From contig DATKMP010000240.1 of assembly GCA_035541775.1 (NCBI GenBank), positions 1 to 29,827 of the forward strand: 29,827 nucleotides of DNA. Reading direction: 5' to 3'. Shown piece by piece: positions 1-7,372 of this stretch. Position 1 is the first letter of the stretch. The number at the start of each line of letters is the position of its first letter. The notes beneath the pieces were generated by a model that was given only the letters and a program-made list of their open reading frames with translations, did not search any database and was not told the DNA's origin. A program made the position numbers and the translations under genes. The stretch comes from DATKMP01 sp035541775 (GTDB lineage Bacteria > Bacteroidota > Ignavibacteria > UBA10030).

Positions 1-1
1 T

Positions 2-343
2 TGGAGTAATGGGATAAAAGAGGCATTAATAAGTTGTAATTATAGACCATTACGGATTGATCTAGAAGAACACAATGATAAAATCTGTGATCGTATAATT
101 TCAGAGATACACCACAGTGGACTAGTTGTAGCTGATTTTACGGGTCAACGCGGAGGAGTATATTTCGAATCGGGATATGCAATGGGATTGGGAATTCCTG
201 TTATAAGGACTTGTCGAAACGATTATATTGATTCTTTACATTTTGATACTAGACAGTATAATCACATTATTTGGGAAACAGCTGAAGAGCTTAAAGAGAA
301 ACTAATCAATAGAATTAATGCAACATTGCCTAAAGTTATCTAA
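2..343 (+). CDS. C-terminal part of a nucleoside 2-deoxyribosyltransferase/TIR-like protein (partial)
   Basis: An open frame runs in from the left edge of the window and ends at a TAA at 341-343, so only the last 113 residues are visible. The motif VADFTGQRGGVYFESGYAMG followed by GIPVI resembles the C-terminal half of the nucleoside 2-deoxyribosyltransferase-like/TIR-like Rossmann fold, where an acidic residue after the AD-F-T turn and a GG-Y-E-G-A-G helix line the nucleotide pocket. Such stand-alone proteins are often annotated only as nucleotide-binding or TIR-like. The N-terminal half and any partner domain lie outside the window. The gene is visibly more AT-rich than the housekeeping genes here, and uses AGA and ATA codons, which suggests transfer. 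The fold assignment is moderate; enzymatic activity cannot be claimed. Confidence 0.6.
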   Translation, partial: WSNGIKEALISCNYRPLRIDLEEHNDKICDRIISEIHHSGLVVADFTGQRGGVYFESGYAMGLGIPVIRTCRNDYIDSLHFDTRQYNHIIWETAEELKEKLINRINATLPKVI

Positions 344-388
344 CAACCAAACTAACAGAACATCTTTAATGTATCTTTTCAAATCTTT

Positions 389-766
389 ATGATCACCACA
401 CACAACGAACCGCTGCAATATCAAACAACATTCACAAACGGAACGCATTCTGCTCTTGCCGATACAACGGAAGATAAAGGCGGGCATAATTCCGGTTTCC
501 GCCCGCACGAATTATTGGAAGCAGCATTAGCATCGTGCATCAACATGCATGTGCGGATGTACGCGCAGCATCACAATGTACCATTAGAAAAAATACAAAC
601 AATTGTTTCGTTAGATCGAAGCAATCCCGCGCAAGTGGTATTCAACTATTCCATCGAACTTTCGGGATCATTATCGCCGGAACAAAAAGAAAAGCTGCAT
701 CACATTGCCAAAACGTGTCCCGTGCATCAAACGTTATCCAAAGCAATTTTAATTCGGGAAGGATAA
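389..766 (+). CDS. OsmC/Ohr family protein
   Basis: A 125-residue protein of the OsmC/Ohr fold, a family that includes thiol-dependent hydroperoxide reductases acting in the cytoplasm. The family signature FRPHELLEAALASC places one conserved cysteine at residue 50, and TCPVHQTLS places the second at residue 110; this cysteine pair is the redox centre in characterised members. Length is slightly short but within range for the YhfA/OsmC-like branch. The ATG at 389 follows the preceding stop by 45 bp and has no clear Shine-Dalgarno sequence. No other in-frame start fits better, because the hallmark beta strands begin at about residue 10. It could be co-transcribed with the upstream partial gene. 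The family is confident; whether it is OsmC, Ohr or the third subfamily is not decided. Confidence 0.9.
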   Translation: MITTHNEPLQYQTTFTNGTHSALADTTEDKGGHNSGFRPHELLEAALASCINMHVRMYAQHHNVPLEKIQTIVSLDRSNPAQVVFNYSIELSGSLSPEQKEKLHHIAKTCPVHQTLSKAILIREG

Positions 767-860
767 CAGGAAATAATTTTGGATGCTCGAAAACAAAGTC
801 CGGCCCGATCATCCTCTTGAAGGCATGGTGCAACGAGAGCCAATAAGATTCCCGTTCTGA

Positions 861-893
861 TTGTACTCTCCTTGTACTCTGATTGTACTTTAA
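861..893. repeat. Three tandem 11-bp repeats (TTGTACTYT core)
   Basis: Three consecutive 11-bp units share the core TTGTACT: TTGTACTCTCC (861-871), TTGTACTCTGA (872-882) and TTGTACTTTAA (883-893). A period of 11 bp places each unit about one helical turn apart, as in binding sites of OmpR/PhoB-family regulators. They sit in the 207-bp gap between the OsmC gene and the convergent end of the sensor kinase, where no promoter is expected. A regulatory role is therefore inference only. I see no other gene or terminator in 767-973. Confidence 0.55.
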
Positions 894-973
894 ACTCTAC
901 TATTTCACCTTGCGAAACCGCCTTCCGACCCGATTCCCCAAAACGACGAACGATATGTCCGTCAAATGTTCTG

Positions 974-2398
974 TTATTTCTTCACCGGGAACGAAAACGT
1001 GCTGCCGTTGCCTGGCGTGCTCGTTACTTTTACCTGACCGCCGTGTGCTTCCACAATGTGTTTTACAATCGCAAGCCCAAGCCCCGTGCCGCCGGCTTCG
1101 CGAGAGCGTTCTTTATCCACGCGATAGAAGCGCTCGAAAATTCTGGTGAGATGTTCTTCTTCGATGCCGTAGCCGGTATCGGCAACATCGATCCACACAA
1201 TATTTTTTTCATCCCGCACCGATACGATCACGCTCCCGCCTTCAGTGTTGTACTTGATGGCATTGTTGATGAGGTTAGACATCACCTGCATTAATCGGTT
1301 TCTATCTCCTAATACCTGGAGCGCGGGGTCGATATTTTCCGCAAGCGTCAACGCGACCGACTGCGATGCTGCAACCTGCTGGAAATCTTCCACAGCGCTT
1401 GCAAGAAATTCCTTGACATTAAAATAACGGAAGCTCATTTTCATCTCGCCGGATTCGATGCTGGAAATTTCGATGAGGTCGTTGAGCAGTGTATTCAACC
1501 GCATTGCATGGGCATGCGCTTTTTCCAAAAAGTCCCGATTGACATTCGGGTCGTCGATGGCGCCGTCTAAAAGTGTTTCTAAAAACCCCTGCAAGGCAAA
1601 AATCGGCGTGCGCAGTTCGTGCGAAACGTTGCCGAGAAATTGGCTGCGTACCAGTTCTAATTTTTTCAGCTTTGCGATATCCTGCTTCAACTGATCGACC
1701 ATTTCGTTCACCGCGTGCGCAACCTGTCCGATCTCATCCTTCGAACGAATTTCGATCCGTGTATCCAAATCGCCGGCGCGAATTTTTTCTGCACTCTCGG
1801 CAATCTTCACCATCGGGCGCGAGATGCGGTACGAAACGATCATACTCACGCCGACGACCAACAGCAGCACCAAACTGCCGGCATAAAATATTTTTGATCG
1901 AATCTCATCTGTCATCGATTTCAATTCCGTCAACGGAATGCTGACACGAATGATTTCCACTCGTCTGCCTGCGACGGCTACTGAATCTGTAATGCGCTTT
2001 GCGAGATAGAGATAATCTACACCGATGGTTGCACTGCGGCGTGTGTCGATACCCGATCCCTGCCGAAACGCCTGTTGAATTTCTGGGCGCATACGATGAT
2101 TTTCGATGGACGATAGTTTATCGTCGGGAATTTCCGAATCGTTCACGACAACGCCCGAAGAATCCACGAAGGTCACACGCACGCCGGCGGAACCGGCAAG
2201 CGATATAAGTTCTGAATGATCTGCCTGTGAATGTTTGAGTGACGCAAGAATCAAGTCTGCTCGTGTACCAAGATCATGCGTAAGCCATTGACGAAAATAG
2301 GAATCCAATTCCAATGTGGCGAGCGTACCGAGTCCGGCAAGCACCAAGATGGTGACGCCGATGTATGTGAGCAGAAGGCGTGTGCGCAGGTGATTCAT
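974..2398 (-). CDS. PhoR-like sensor histidine kinase
   Basis: A 474-residue membrane histidine kinase. Visible in order: a transmembrane helix at about 8-28; an extracytoplasmic sensor segment of about 140 residues; a second helix at about 171-190; a HAMP linker at about 192-244; and a HisKA domain with SHELRTP, phosphorylated histidine H260. The ATPase domain follows, with an N-box around LMQVMSNLINNA (residues 369-380), a G1 box DTGYGI (407-412) and a G2 box GGTGLGLAI (436-444). All catalytic elements are present. Its ATG overlaps the stop of the response regulator as ATGA, so the pair is translationally coupled. The layout resembles PhoR or similar kinases. The signal is unknown, but the nearby PstS-like fusion gene makes phosphate or envelope sensing a reasonable guess. 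Confidence 0.93.
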   Translation of the reverse strand: MNHLRTRLLLTYIGVTILVLAGLGTLATLELDSYFRQWLTHDLGTRADLILASLKHSQADHSELISLAGSAGVRVTFVDSSGVVVNDSEIPDDKLSSIENHRMRPEIQQAFRQGSGIDTRRSATIGVDYLYLAKRITDSVAVAGRRVEIIRVSIPLTELKSMTDEIRSKIFYAGSLVLLLVVGVSMIVSYRISRPMVKIAESAEKIRAGDLDTRIEIRSKDEIGQVAHAVNEMVDQLKQDIAKLKKLELVRSQFLGNVSHELRTPIFALQGFLETLLDGAIDDPNVNRDFLEKAHAHAMRLNTLLNDLIEISSIESGEMKMSFRYFNVKEFLASAVEDFQQVAASQSVALTLAENIDPALQVLGDRNRLMQVMSNLINNAIKYNTEGGSVIVSVRDEKNIVWIDVADTGYGIEEEHLTRIFERFYRVDKERSREAGGTGLGLAIVKHIVEAHGGQVKVTSTPGNGSTFSFPVKK

Positions 2399-3087
2399 TC
2401 ATCATCCTTAAAACGATATCCGACGCCTTTGACCGTTTCGATAAGGTCGGCGTACTTGCCGAGCTTTTCTCGAATTTTACGCACGTGTACATCGATCGTA
2501 CGATCGACAACAATCACGCCGTCTCCCCAGATGCGATTCAATAACGACTCGCGCGTCACAACACGCCCGCGATGCTGCGCAAGGTACGCGAGCACTTCAA
2601 ATTCTTTTTTCGGCAAAAACACTTCTTCTTTATCGATCTTCACAGAATAATTGGGAAGATTGATGACGATATTCTGAATATGAAGAATGGCTTCCTGTTC
2701 GGATGCATCGGAGGAAATATTTTTTTTCCGCAGCGCGGTTTTGATGCGTGCAATCAATTTTCTCGGGCTGATCGGTTTGACGATATAATCGTCGGCGCCA
2801 AGTTCCAAGCCGAGCACTTCATCGATCTCCGTTCCTTTTGCCGTCAAGAATAACACGGGAATCGTTGCCGTCTCCTGTGTACGCTTCAATTGACGGATCA
2901 CTTCCCAACCGTCCATCTGTGGCATCATCACATCGAGCACGATTAAATCCGGGCGCGCACGCGCTTTTTCAATCGCAGCCCTGCCGTTGTTCGCAGTAGC
3001 AACTTCGTACCCTTCTTTTTCCAGATTATATTTCAACATACGGACGATATCCGCTTCATCATCCACTACTAATATTTTTACTGCCAT
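2395..3087 (-). CDS. PhoB/OmpR-family response regulator
   Basis: A 230-residue two-domain transcription factor. The receiver domain has the acidic pair at D9/D10, phospho-acceptor D52 in LIVLDVMMP, the switch threonine in LTAKG (T82) and the conserved lysine in YIVKP (K104). The C-terminal winged helix (about 130-228) contains the OmpR/PhoB signature VDRTIDVHVRKIREKLG and ends in the typical VKGVGYRF. It is the first gene of a minus-strand two-gene operon with the sensor kinase, sharing an ATGA overlap. Upstream, an AT-rich TATATT (3119-3124, minus sense) could be the -10 element, next to an inverted repeat at 3143-3177. The family is certain; the name phoB is not given because the regulon is unknown. 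Confidence 0.93.
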   Translation of the reverse strand: MAVKILVVDDEADIVRMLKYNLEKEGYEVATANNGRAAIEKARARPDLIVLDVMMPQMDGWEVIRQLKRTQETATIPVLFLTAKGTEIDEVLGLELGADDYIVKPISPRKLIARIKTALRKKNISSDASEQEAILHIQNIVINLPNYSVKIDKEEVFLPKKEFEVLAYLAQHRGRVVTRESLLNRIWGDGVIVVDRTIDVHVRKIREKLGKYADLIETVKGVGYRFKDDE

Positions 3088-3142
3088 AGGTCGTCTCTTT
3101 TCATGTTCGATTCATCGTAATATATAAAAAGGAAGAACGAAA

Positions 3143-3177
3143 TGTGATAACGATATCGAGATATTTTTTTTATCACA
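3143..3177. promoter_or_regulatory. Inverted repeat TGTGATAA-N19-TTATCACA, candidate operator
   Basis: TGTGATAA at 3143-3150 is matched by its exact reverse complement TTATCACA at 3170-3177. It lies in the divergent space between the response-regulator operon (minus) and the gene starting at 3292 (plus), just upstream of the AT-rich -10-like element of the regulator. The position suits an activator or autoregulatory site. The arms could also form a weak hairpin, but the T-run is inside the loop rather than after the stem, so it is not an intrinsic terminator. Confidence 0.45.
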
Positions 3178-3223
3178 GGAATCTTCTTCATAATTGCTTA
3201 ACTCAATGATAACGTTCTCATGC

Positions 3224-3252
3224 TTGCCGATGGTTCTGCAAATTCCTATACT
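3224..3252 (+). promoter_or_regulatory. Sigma-70-like promoter of the 3292 gene
   Basis: TTGCCG (3224-3229) and TATACT (3247-3252) are separated by exactly 17 bp. Transcription would begin near 3259, leaving a leader of about 33 nt with GGAGG at 3281-3285. The promoter lies inside the longer open frame that begins at 3220, which argues that translation starts at 3292. Confidence 0.6.
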
Positions 3253-3291
3253 GAAGCGGAAAGCATACTATTGCTTCCGTGGAGGATAATG

Positions 3292-4074
3292 ATGAGTCTT
3301 GAACCAAAAAATCGTGTTTCGCAGGTGATCGGGAGCATTCGCAAGCTAACGGATGCCCAGATGTGGCCGGAAGCCGCATCGCTTGCATCGACCGAACGGG
3401 CGCGAAACCCGAAAGAAATATTTTTAATGGCATTAGACAATCGGTTTCGTTCGTTGATGGAGCACCGGTTATCCACAACAGAAAACAACGAAGAAATGAA
3501 AGCATTGTTCCAGCGCGATGTCTTGGTCATTCAACAATTGTGCGCCATGGCATTACGTGATGCTGAACGAAAATTTGAGCCGATACAGGAAAAATCTGCA
3601 CACACCAAAGATCCCACTGCATCAGCAAAGCAAAGCGCAGAGCCACAGACGGTTCTTGGCGAACAAACACAGGTACTGCAGAATATGCACGACATCCGGC
3701 AAACCGTGCTTGCATATATCCGGCAGCAAAATTATTGCGGCGCATTCGAATTGTTGTTTTCCCTGCTTGCCGCTGACCCGTTGAACGAAACATTGTTCGG
3801 ACTGTACGAAGCAGTACAGGCAAGTGCACGGCACAATTATAAAGCATCGCATTTTCTTTCTGCCATTGCGCACCTGCATGCAGAAAAACGACATCGTGCC
3901 GCATTACAAATTTTGGATGAAGCACTGATGTTCGATCCGTTAAACGAGCGATACCACGAATTGCGCGCCATGCTGGAGCAAGGACATTCTTCCCTTGCTC
4001 AACAGCAAATGGCAACCCAAGCGGAAATTCCTCATCAACGTTCTTCCGGCACGCAGACCGCTCAAGCACATTAA
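3292..4074 (+). CDS. Helical-repeat (TPR-like) protein of unknown function
   Basis: A 260-residue cytoplasmic protein with no signal peptide or membrane segment. The start at 3292 is chosen because GGAGG (3281-3285) lies 6 nt upstream and a good promoter overlaps the upstream part of the frame; an ATG at 3289 is too close to that site. The second half is made of helix pairs resembling TPR or BTAD repeats, with two similar units containing ADPLNETLFGLYEAV and FDPLNERYHELRAML. A Gln/Ala/Thr-rich linker joins them to an N-terminal helical segment. It is divergent from the two-component operon and convergent with the PstS-like fusion, whose stop is only 10 bp away. A protein-interaction role is plausible, but I do not recognise a specific function. 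Confidence 0.75.
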   Translation: MSLEPKNRVSQVIGSIRKLTDAQMWPEAASLASTERARNPKEIFLMALDNRFRSLMEHRLSTTENNEEMKALFQRDVLVIQQLCAMALRDAERKFEPIQEKSAHTKDPTASAKQSAEPQTVLGEQTQVLQNMHDIRQTVLAYIRQQNYCGAFELLFSLLAADPLNETLFGLYEAVQASARHNYKASHFLSAIAHLHAEKRHRAALQILDEALMFDPLNERYHELRAMLEQGHSSLAQQQMATQAEIPHQRSSGTQTAQAH

Positions 4075-4084
4075 TCGCGCAGGA

Positions 4085-5893
4085 TCATTTTAACCACACT
4101 TCGACGCGGCGATTTTTTTGTTTTCCTTCCGGCGTGTCGTTCGTCGAGACGGGAAGCTCAGAACCGAAGCCGTACACATGCGCCGGCGCGACATTCACAC
4201 CGTACATATGCAATTCTGCGGCAACCGCTTGCGACCTTGAAAGCGAAAGCGCCTGATTCGCCGCCGGCGTTCCATCGTTATCGGAAAATCCTAGCAATAA
4301 TATTTGCGGGTCGCCGTTCTGGCGGACAAAATTGACAATGCGCTCCAGATCGCTCACCGCTTTATTATCCAACGAATTTCCCGACGGCATAAAACGAAAC
4401 GTGACCGACAATCGTTTTGCGCTTTGCGTTGCCTGTAAATATGTTGCCGATGCATTCGGATCGCAGTACGGATTATTTTCCACCGTCGGCATCAAATCGA
4501 TAAATTTATCTGCGCGGACAATTTTTTGTCCTTCGTCGGAAAAAATAAATTGAATGAATTCGCGCGTCTCGGAGTTTTGCGGATTTTCGTTCGTATATAA
4601 AAACAAGCGCCGCGCCAACGGATAATCTTCGCGTGAAACCGTCAACACATTCGGATAAATCGGCGATGCATCGCCGTCAGCAATGGAAACTGCTTTGGCA
4701 TTATTGATGTACGGCAATCCGATGAAGCCGATGCCGTCCAAATCTTTCGACACCGCATCGGAAAGAAGATCGCTGTCTTCGAATCGCTTCGCGGTTGCAG
4801 CTACGTTGGCATAGCCGTACCGTTTCAAGACTAATCCTTGCATCATTTCAAATGTCCCAGATTTTTCATCACGCGCATAAATATGAATTTCCATATCGCG
4901 CCCGCCGAGTTCAGACCAGCGCGTAATTTTTCCGGAAAAAATATCGGCAAGCTGCTTGATGGTTAAACTGCGAAGGACATTCGCGCTGTGAACGATAACG
5001 GCGATTCCATCGAGAGCAATAATGTGCTCGCACGCAGCCGTTGTTAACAGTCCGAGCCCTTTTTCTTTGAAGGTTTGCGCTTCCGTGCTTTTTGCCGGAC
5101 GCGACGACATCGCAATATTGCAACCGCCGTCAATGATATCGGTGAACCCCGTGCCGGATCCATGCGAAAAGACTTCGATAGCATAGCGTTGTTTCGAGTT
5201 CGGCTGTGTAAAAACAATTTCTTTTTCTTCTTCGCCTTTCACCGTATCAACGCGAACGACATTGCCTTGTTTTTTTTGAATGTACGCGGTAACTAATTTC
5301 GGCATTAACGATTTTCCAATGGTATTCGAACCATGGACTCGAAGCGTGATGTCCGTCGGCCCTGTGTGCAACGTCGAATACAAATATCCCGCAGCGCCGA
5401 ACACAACAGCCGCAAGACCGATGATTGCCCATCGTCCAATATTAAATTTCTTTCGACTCTTTCCCGGCGCCGCTGCGGTTGCTTCCATGGATGCTTGACG
5501 CGCGACGCCCAGCACGCGCAGCGCCTGAATCAGTTTCGGCATCAATGCACCGATGCCTTCGCTCGTAATTTGTGCCGTGGCGATGTTTCCTAAAATGCTG
5601 TTCCATTCTTTATATTCCGTTTGAACGGCGTTGCGAGTAATGCCGTCCAGCAGCGGCAGAATCGGTTTGCCGATTTCTTTGACGTGTTGAATTTTTTCAA
5701 GCGCTGAACCTCCATCCTGCAATAAGGATGGCGACACAACTACCATCACCGCGTCCACCGTGTTTATATTGTCCGGTAATTGGTGAAGCGATTCCACCGG
5801 CGGCACAAACGCCGGGAATCCCGATTCTTCCAGATGAGCAACGAGTTCTAGTGCGCGAACGCGGTCATGGTGATGATGCAAAATATAAATCAT
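4085..5893 (-). CDS. Fusion: TIR-like domain, membrane helix, PstS-like binding domain, OmpA-like domain
   Basis: A 602-residue protein with four parts. Residues 1-125 look like a TIR-type Rossmann domain: MIYILHHHHDRVRALELVAHL, then AVMVVVSPSLL, then a helix with E66 and GKPILPLLDG. A transmembrane helix lies at about 154-174 (AIIGLAAVVFGAAGYLY). A periplasmic phosphate-binding-type domain follows at about 182-460, with RVHGSNTIGKSLMPKL, DEKSGTFEMMQG and IGFIGLPYI. The C-terminal OmpA-like peptidoglycan-associated domain (about 490-602) has GFSDNDGTPAANQALSLSR and ends KNRRVEVWL. Predicted topology is TIR inside, binding and OmpA domains outside. AGAGG precedes the ATG. No Pst permease or ATPase genes are adjacent, so it is more likely a sensor or anchor than a transporter part. 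The PstS and OmpA calls are strong; the TIR call is moderate. Confidence 0.85.
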   Translation of the reverse strand: MIYILHHHHDRVRALELVAHLEESGFPAFVPPVESLHQLPDNINTVDAVMVVVSPSLLQDGGSALEKIQHVKEIGKPILPLLDGITRNAVQTEYKEWNSILGNIATAQITSEGIGALMPKLIQALRVLGVARQASMEATAAAPGKSRKKFNIGRWAIIGLAAVVFGAAGYLYSTLHTGPTDITLRVHGSNTIGKSLMPKLVTAYIQKKQGNVVRVDTVKGEEEKEIVFTQPNSKQRYAIEVFSHGSGTGFTDIIDGGCNIAMSSRPAKSTEAQTFKEKGLGLLTTAACEHIIALDGIAVIVHSANVLRSLTIKQLADIFSGKITRWSELGGRDMEIHIYARDEKSGTFEMMQGLVLKRYGYANVAATAKRFEDSDLLSDAVSKDLDGIGFIGLPYINNAKAVSIADGDASPIYPNVLTVSREDYPLARRLFLYTNENPQNSETREFIQFIFSDEGQKIVRADKFIDLMPTVENNPYCDPNASATYLQATQSAKRLSVTFRFMPSGNSLDNKAVSDLERIVNFVRQNGDPQILLLGFSDNDGTPAANQALSLSRSQAVAAELHMYGVNVAPAHVYGFGSELPVSTNDTPEGKQKNRRVEVWLK

Positions 5894-6070
5894 TCTCTAC
5901 CTCTATTTATTGTTGATGACTTAGGTCGACATAATGATACAAGACCGCGTTGGGAAAATCTTGGACGTGTATAGTTGTACAACGATCTTGTTCGTTAGCC
6001 ATTCCGTACCGGTGCAACGCTCTATGCCGGCGATCCTCGTACGGTAAAAACTGACACAAGATAGAACGAA

Positions 6071-6092
6071 TGTGTTATCGCACTGTAACACA
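6071..6092. promoter_or_regulatory. Perfect palindrome TGTGTTA-N8-TAACACA, candidate operator
   Basis: TGTGTTA (6071-6077) and TAACACA (6086-6092) are exact inverted repeats around an 8-bp spacer, the size of a dimeric regulator site. It lies in the 270-bp gap between the glycosyltransferase stop and the start of the PstS-like fusion gene, about 180 bp upstream of that start. Further copies of a GTTA/TAAC motif follow at 6095-6115. I see no clear -35/-10 pair in the gap. Confidence 0.45.
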
Positions 6093-6163
6093 TCCGTTAT
6101 GGTTCTGTTAAGTTATGGAGGCAAGAAATGCGTGCAACGAGTACTTTACAACGCGAGCGTCAA

Positions 6164-7300
6164 TTATTCCAGATTATTTTTCGCCGCCTGAAAAACCTCT
6201 TCGACAGAAATTTGTTCCATGCAAAATCCATCGATGCGATGGTACTCGAACCCAAGATCGAGGCAAGGACACTCCGGACAAGACGATTGGATGATCATCG
6301 CACGAGAATTTAACGGTCCCCACTTCCGGGGATTTGTCGGGCCGTGCAATGCAATCTGCGGTTTATGTAATGCAGCGGCAAGATGCATAACGCCGTTGTT
6401 TCCGGACACAACTAGATGTGCCAAGCTTAACAATGCGATGAGTTTTTCAAGGCCGGGTTCATTCCATACCATACTTTGTTGTGAAAATGATTGCACAAGC
6501 GAGGTCGTTAATCGCTCTTCCGAAGCACTGCCTGTAAAAACAAAAAACGGATGAAATTCTCTTTGCAACCGCGAGCACAACGAGCGATACGACTCCAACG
6601 GCCACTCGCGTGGAAATCCATGCGCGCCACAACCGGGATGTACCACGACAAGCTGCTGGCGTTCTGTCCATCCGGTTTGAAGAAGAATTCGTTTCACAAT
6701 TTCTACCGTGGCATCATGAACCGGCAATTCAAGTTGCGTCGAAACAGATTCGATACCCAACGGAGATAACAGGCAAGCCATACTCTCTGCTTCATGTTTT
6801 TCCGGTTGCCGCATCAATGCTTGGTGGTACAAAATGTGGCGCCATTTCCCGGGGATCTTGAACCCGATTGTACAACATGTTCCGGCAAGTGAACTGATGA
6901 TCGCGGTAATAAACGACCACTGTTCAAAATCGATGACGACATCAAACTGCTGCTTGCGCAATTTCCGAATAAATTGGAAAAAATAAAAAGGATTGCGGAG
7001 TGTTTCCCCGATCTTGAACGAAATAAATCGATTTACATATTGCGGAAACATACTTATAAGTTCTTCATTTATACTGGTACCGATCATCCAGATCGTGGAC
7101 GAAGGATGTTTTTCTCGAAGCGCACGAAGAGACGGTATCAGCAATATCGTATCGCCCAATGCCGCAAGTTTGATAACAAGAATTTTTTGGAGATGCTCGG
7201 GCGGCGCCGCTGATTTGCGCCGGAGAACGATCTTCAAAAAAAGAACGATCAACGTTCCTGCAATGATGTCAAGATATTTCCAGAGTTTATTTCCACGCAT
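6164..7300 (-). CDS. Glycosyltransferase family 9 (heptosyltransferase-like)
   Basis: A 378-residue GT-B protein of the ADP-heptose:LPS heptosyltransferase family, which adds sugars to the lipopolysaccharide core at the inner face of the cytoplasmic membrane. The N-terminal half has ILVIKLAALGDTILLIPSLR, with the conserved GD of the acceptor site. The C-terminal half has VVVHPGCGAHGFPREWPLE, FVFTGSASE and VVSGNNGVMHLAAALHKP, which form the nucleotide-sugar pocket. The frame is open further upstream, but that part crosses the terminator at 7320-7350. I therefore place the start at the ATG at 7300, before a basic amphipathic segment (KLWKYLDIIAGTLIVLFLK) that may associate with the membrane. 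It is separated from the preceding operon by the terminator. The exact acceptor and donor are unknown. Confidence 0.88.
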   Translation of the reverse strand: MRGNKLWKYLDIIAGTLIVLFLKIVLRRKSAAPPEHLQKILVIKLAALGDTILLIPSLRALREKHPSSTIWMIGTSINEELISMFPQYVNRFISFKIGETLRNPFYFFQFIRKLRKQQFDVVIDFEQWSFITAIISSLAGTCCTIGFKIPGKWRHILYHQALMRQPEKHEAESMACLLSPLGIESVSTQLELPVHDATVEIVKRILLQTGWTERQQLVVVHPGCGAHGFPREWPLESYRSLCSRLQREFHPFFVFTGSASEERLTTSLVQSFSQQSMVWNEPGLEKLIALLSLAHLVVSGNNGVMHLAAALHKPQIALHGPTNPRKWGPLNSRAMIIQSSCPECPCLDLGFEYHRIDGFCMEQISVEEVFQAAKNNLE

Positions 7301-7319
7301 ATTCTTTACAAATGATAGC

Positions 7320-7350
7320 AAAAAAAAAGCCGTCATCAAAGATGGCGGCT
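7320..7350 (-). terminator. Intrinsic terminator after the DUF4097 gene
   Basis: Read on the minus strand, AGCCGCCATC pairs with GATGACGGCT through a TTT loop (one mismatch in ten), followed directly by a run of nine T residues (7328-7320). It lies 23 bp past the DUF4097 stop codon and ends the sigma/anti-sigma operon before the glycosyltransferase. Confidence 0.85.
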
Positions 7351-7372
7351 TACGGACGAGAAAAAGAAAATG

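Noticed and set aside
5894..6163. Riboswitch or Pho-box array before the PstS-like gene.
   Set aside because: GTTA/TAAC motifs recur, but not at the regular 11-bp spacing of a Pho box, and no known riboswitch core is recognisable.
6128..6313. A 61-codon plus-strand frame with GGAGG 6 nt before its ATG.
   Set aside because: Most of it is antisense to the conserved C-terminus of the glycosyltransferase and the product has no recognisable features; the good initiation site may be coincidence. It would need ribosome profiling to revive it.
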